DNA from: Pelagicoccus mobilis
Lineage (GTDB): Bacteria; Verrucomicrobiota; Verrucomicrobiia; Opitutales; Opitutaceae
DNA: 64,000 nucleotides
Assembly (NCBI RefSeq): GCF_016595505.1
Contig: NZ_JAENIL010000018.1
Coordinates: forward strand, 1-64,000
Reading direction: 5' to 3'
In this document: positions 62,580 to 64,000 of the stretch, piece after piece
Position numbering within the stretch: position 1 is the stretch's first letter
Layout of the letters: each line of letters starts with the position of its first letter
Notes under the pieces: model-generated
What the model saw: only the letters and a program-made list of their open reading frames with translations
What the model was told of the DNA's origin: nothing
Database searches by the model: none
Program-made: the position numbers and the translations under genes

Positions 62580-63851
62580 CTAGAACGAGTTATTTCGATA
62601 CGCGCCCATAGCAGGAGCATCAGGATTCACCTCTGGTCCAAAATAACGAAGACAAACCAGAGGTTCAGTGCCGCTTGTGTTGCTAAAGGTTATGCCTTTC
62701 TTGGCACCCTCCTCGGAGCAAAAATACTCATCCTCGGTCAACTCGTGGAATCGAATCATCTTCGGGCTCACCAATGGCTCGCCGTTGATCGTACCACTAC
62801 CTTGCACGCAAATGAGCCCATACGCCCCCGAATCCTTGACCAAGGCGCTACATCCCGGATCCACTGTCAGTTCCTTTGCGGTAAAATACTGCATTTGATC
62901 AACCTTCCCATACACGATCCAGCGATCAAGGTAGCCTTCATCGCGCGTGTCGGCGACAGGCACCGGTTCGAGGTAGTGATTGTCCTTGAAATTTGGATCT
63001 ACGTTTTTGTCCCAATCCAGTTGATCCACGATAAAGTCAATATCCTGATGTTTGCTCTCAGGCATGTCCTTCACAAGTAGACTCCACGGCACCTCCCGAC
63101 CTTCCACGAGATTCTGATACATTCCAAAAACATCGCTCCCCCATTGCGGCTCGTATGTACAAAGACTACCTGGTGCGTGCAGGATGCAAGGGTCGATCAA
63201 CCAGCCCGTACCTGGCTTGAGACGATACGCCTTGGACAAATCAAGGATACCATTGTCGCCCTTATTCCAATCCTCGATGCACTTACGAACCTGAGCCTTG
63301 GTCGTACCTGGCTCCAACCCCATGAACGTATAAGGAAAATTGTTACCTACATTATTGTGCTGCGGCGGAAAATAGTAGGACTCCGGTTTTCCTTCTTGTC
63401 CAACCAAAGCCGCCTGCTCTGCGCTTTGGTGCATATGATGTGGGATAGGCCCCATATTGTCGAAAAATTTCGAATACACCGGCCACTTGCCATACTTGTC
63501 CCAAATCGAACTACCGATCAAAGCAGCGCCACAACTATCCACCGCGTCCCTGAGAGTAAACTTGCTGTCGCCAACCACGCAATAGCTCAGCCCTTCATCA
63601 TCGGCTCGACCCACATTCGCCGTCTCGGTTGTAGAGGCAAACCAGCGTTCGTCGATACCTCCACGATCCAGCCCATAGGCATAGGTATCATCGGGGTGGA
63701 GCTTGATGCGTAGTCCGGGCTGAAGAAAGGAGCGCGGCACCCAAGCGGGAGCGAGGCGAAGCAGCCCTCCCGTCCTACTGAGTTCACCTTCCACAAGGGA
63801 TTGCACGTTAGTCTCGACTGATTTTAATTCAGTAACGCTATTGATGGCCAT
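62580..63851 (-). CDS. Cupin / phosphomannose isomerase-like protein
   Basis: The 423-residue cytoplasmic protein has the layout of class I mannose-6-phosphate isomerase relatives. A metal-binding segment GPIPHHMHQSAEQ (residues about 133-145) and LKPGTGWLIDPCILHAPGS lie in the first cupin. A second cupin covers YGLICVQGSGTINGEP. It probably isomerises a sugar or sugar phosphate, but the substrate is not identifiable. It is the first gene of the operon running to 58064. The 149 bp upstream to the window edge hold no gene and should contain the promoter. Confidence 0.8.
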   Translation of the reverse strand: MAINSVTELKSVETNVQSLVEGELSRTGGLLRLAPAWVPRSFLQPGLRIKLHPDDTYAYGLDRGGIDERWFASTTETANVGRADDEGLSYCVVGDSKFTLRDAVDSCGAALIGSSIWDKYGKWPVYSKFFDNMGPIPHHMHQSAEQAALVGQEGKPESYYFPPQHNNVGNNFPYTFMGLEPGTTKAQVRKCIEDWNKGDNGILDLSKAYRLKPGTGWLIDPCILHAPGSLCTYEPQWGSDVFGMYQNLVEGREVPWSLLVKDMPESKHQDIDFIVDQLDWDKNVDPNFKDNHYLEPVPVADTRDEGYLDRWIVYGKVDQMQYFTAKELTVDPGCSALVKDSGAYGLICVQGSGTINGEPLVSPKMIRFHELTEDEYFCSEEGAKKGITFSNTSGTEPLVCLRYFGPEVNPDAPAMGAYRNNSF

Positions 63852-64000
63852 ATCTGATCAAGGGGGTTGAAAGAGTAGACAGGGTGGGTCTACATAGGTC
63901 AGGGGTCACGATACCCTAATGTAAACCTTCAGGCCTCGATAAACTAGACTTGAAACGGCAAGAATTGGTCCAAAAGCGTCACCGGCCGCTTTCAAAGATA

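Overview
The window reads as chromosomal DNA of a marine-type Verrucomicrobiota bacterium (Opitutales/Puniceicoccales-like; this assignment is inference). Grounds are a VPDSG-type C-terminal sorting signal, very long secreted proteins built from Ig-like and MBG domains, several Tat-exported Gfo/Idh/MocA oxidoreductases, DUF1080, CehA/McbA-type PHP hydrolases and formylglycine-dependent sulfatase chemistry. There is no SusC/SusD pair. I see no phage structural genes, transposase or CRISPR array.

Layout. Positions 1-9.1 kb (minus strand): two CehA/McbA PHP metallohydrolases, a secreted nitrilase-superfamily hydrolase, and two tandem beta-helix proteins, the second running off the left edge. Positions 9.3-14.1 kb (plus): a secreted beta-sandwich protein, a LacI-family regulator, a GPH/MFS sugar symporter and a creatininase-family hydrolase in one operon. 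Positions 14.7-26.9 kb (plus): a large Ig-domain surface protein, a third beta-helix protein, then a sugar-processing set (TIM-barrel isomerase, PfkB kinase, DUF4432 mutarotase-like protein, Gfo/Idh oxidoreductase). Positions 27.2-32.1 kb (minus): a 1173-residue clan GH-A-like glycosidase and L-rhamnose isomerase. Positions 32.5-41.8 kb (plus): a giant surface protein with 16 MBG repeats, a VPDSG-CTERM protein and an FGE-fold protein. Positions 41.9-46.0 kb (minus): GH36 and GH78-like enzymes.

At 46.4-47.0 kb lies a scar with an AraC-like HTH remnant, clustered TTGCCA sites and tandem partial copies of a tRNA-Ser 3' end. To its right the content changes: DJ-1/PfpI, sulfatase and GH78 (47.2-52.6 kb), a Gfo/Idh oxidoreductase, an AraC regulator divergent from a xylose isomerase, a lone acyl-ACP thioesterase, and a five-gene operon (58.1-63.9 kb: cupin, TIM-barrel isomerase, Gfo/Idh, DUF1080, Tat-exported Gfo/Idh) ending at a strong terminator.

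A recurring palindrome, consensus AGGWAWCGTTTCCT, occurs ten times, always upstream of genes between 6.5 and 46.1 kb and never convincingly to the right of the tRNA scar. It is the likely operator of the LacI-family protein at 10.7 kb. It ties together the C-N hydrolases, surface proteins, rhamnose isomerase and glycosidases as one predicted regulon for a rhamnose-containing glycan, possibly sulfated and carrying amide or carbamate-like substituents. The substrate is inference.
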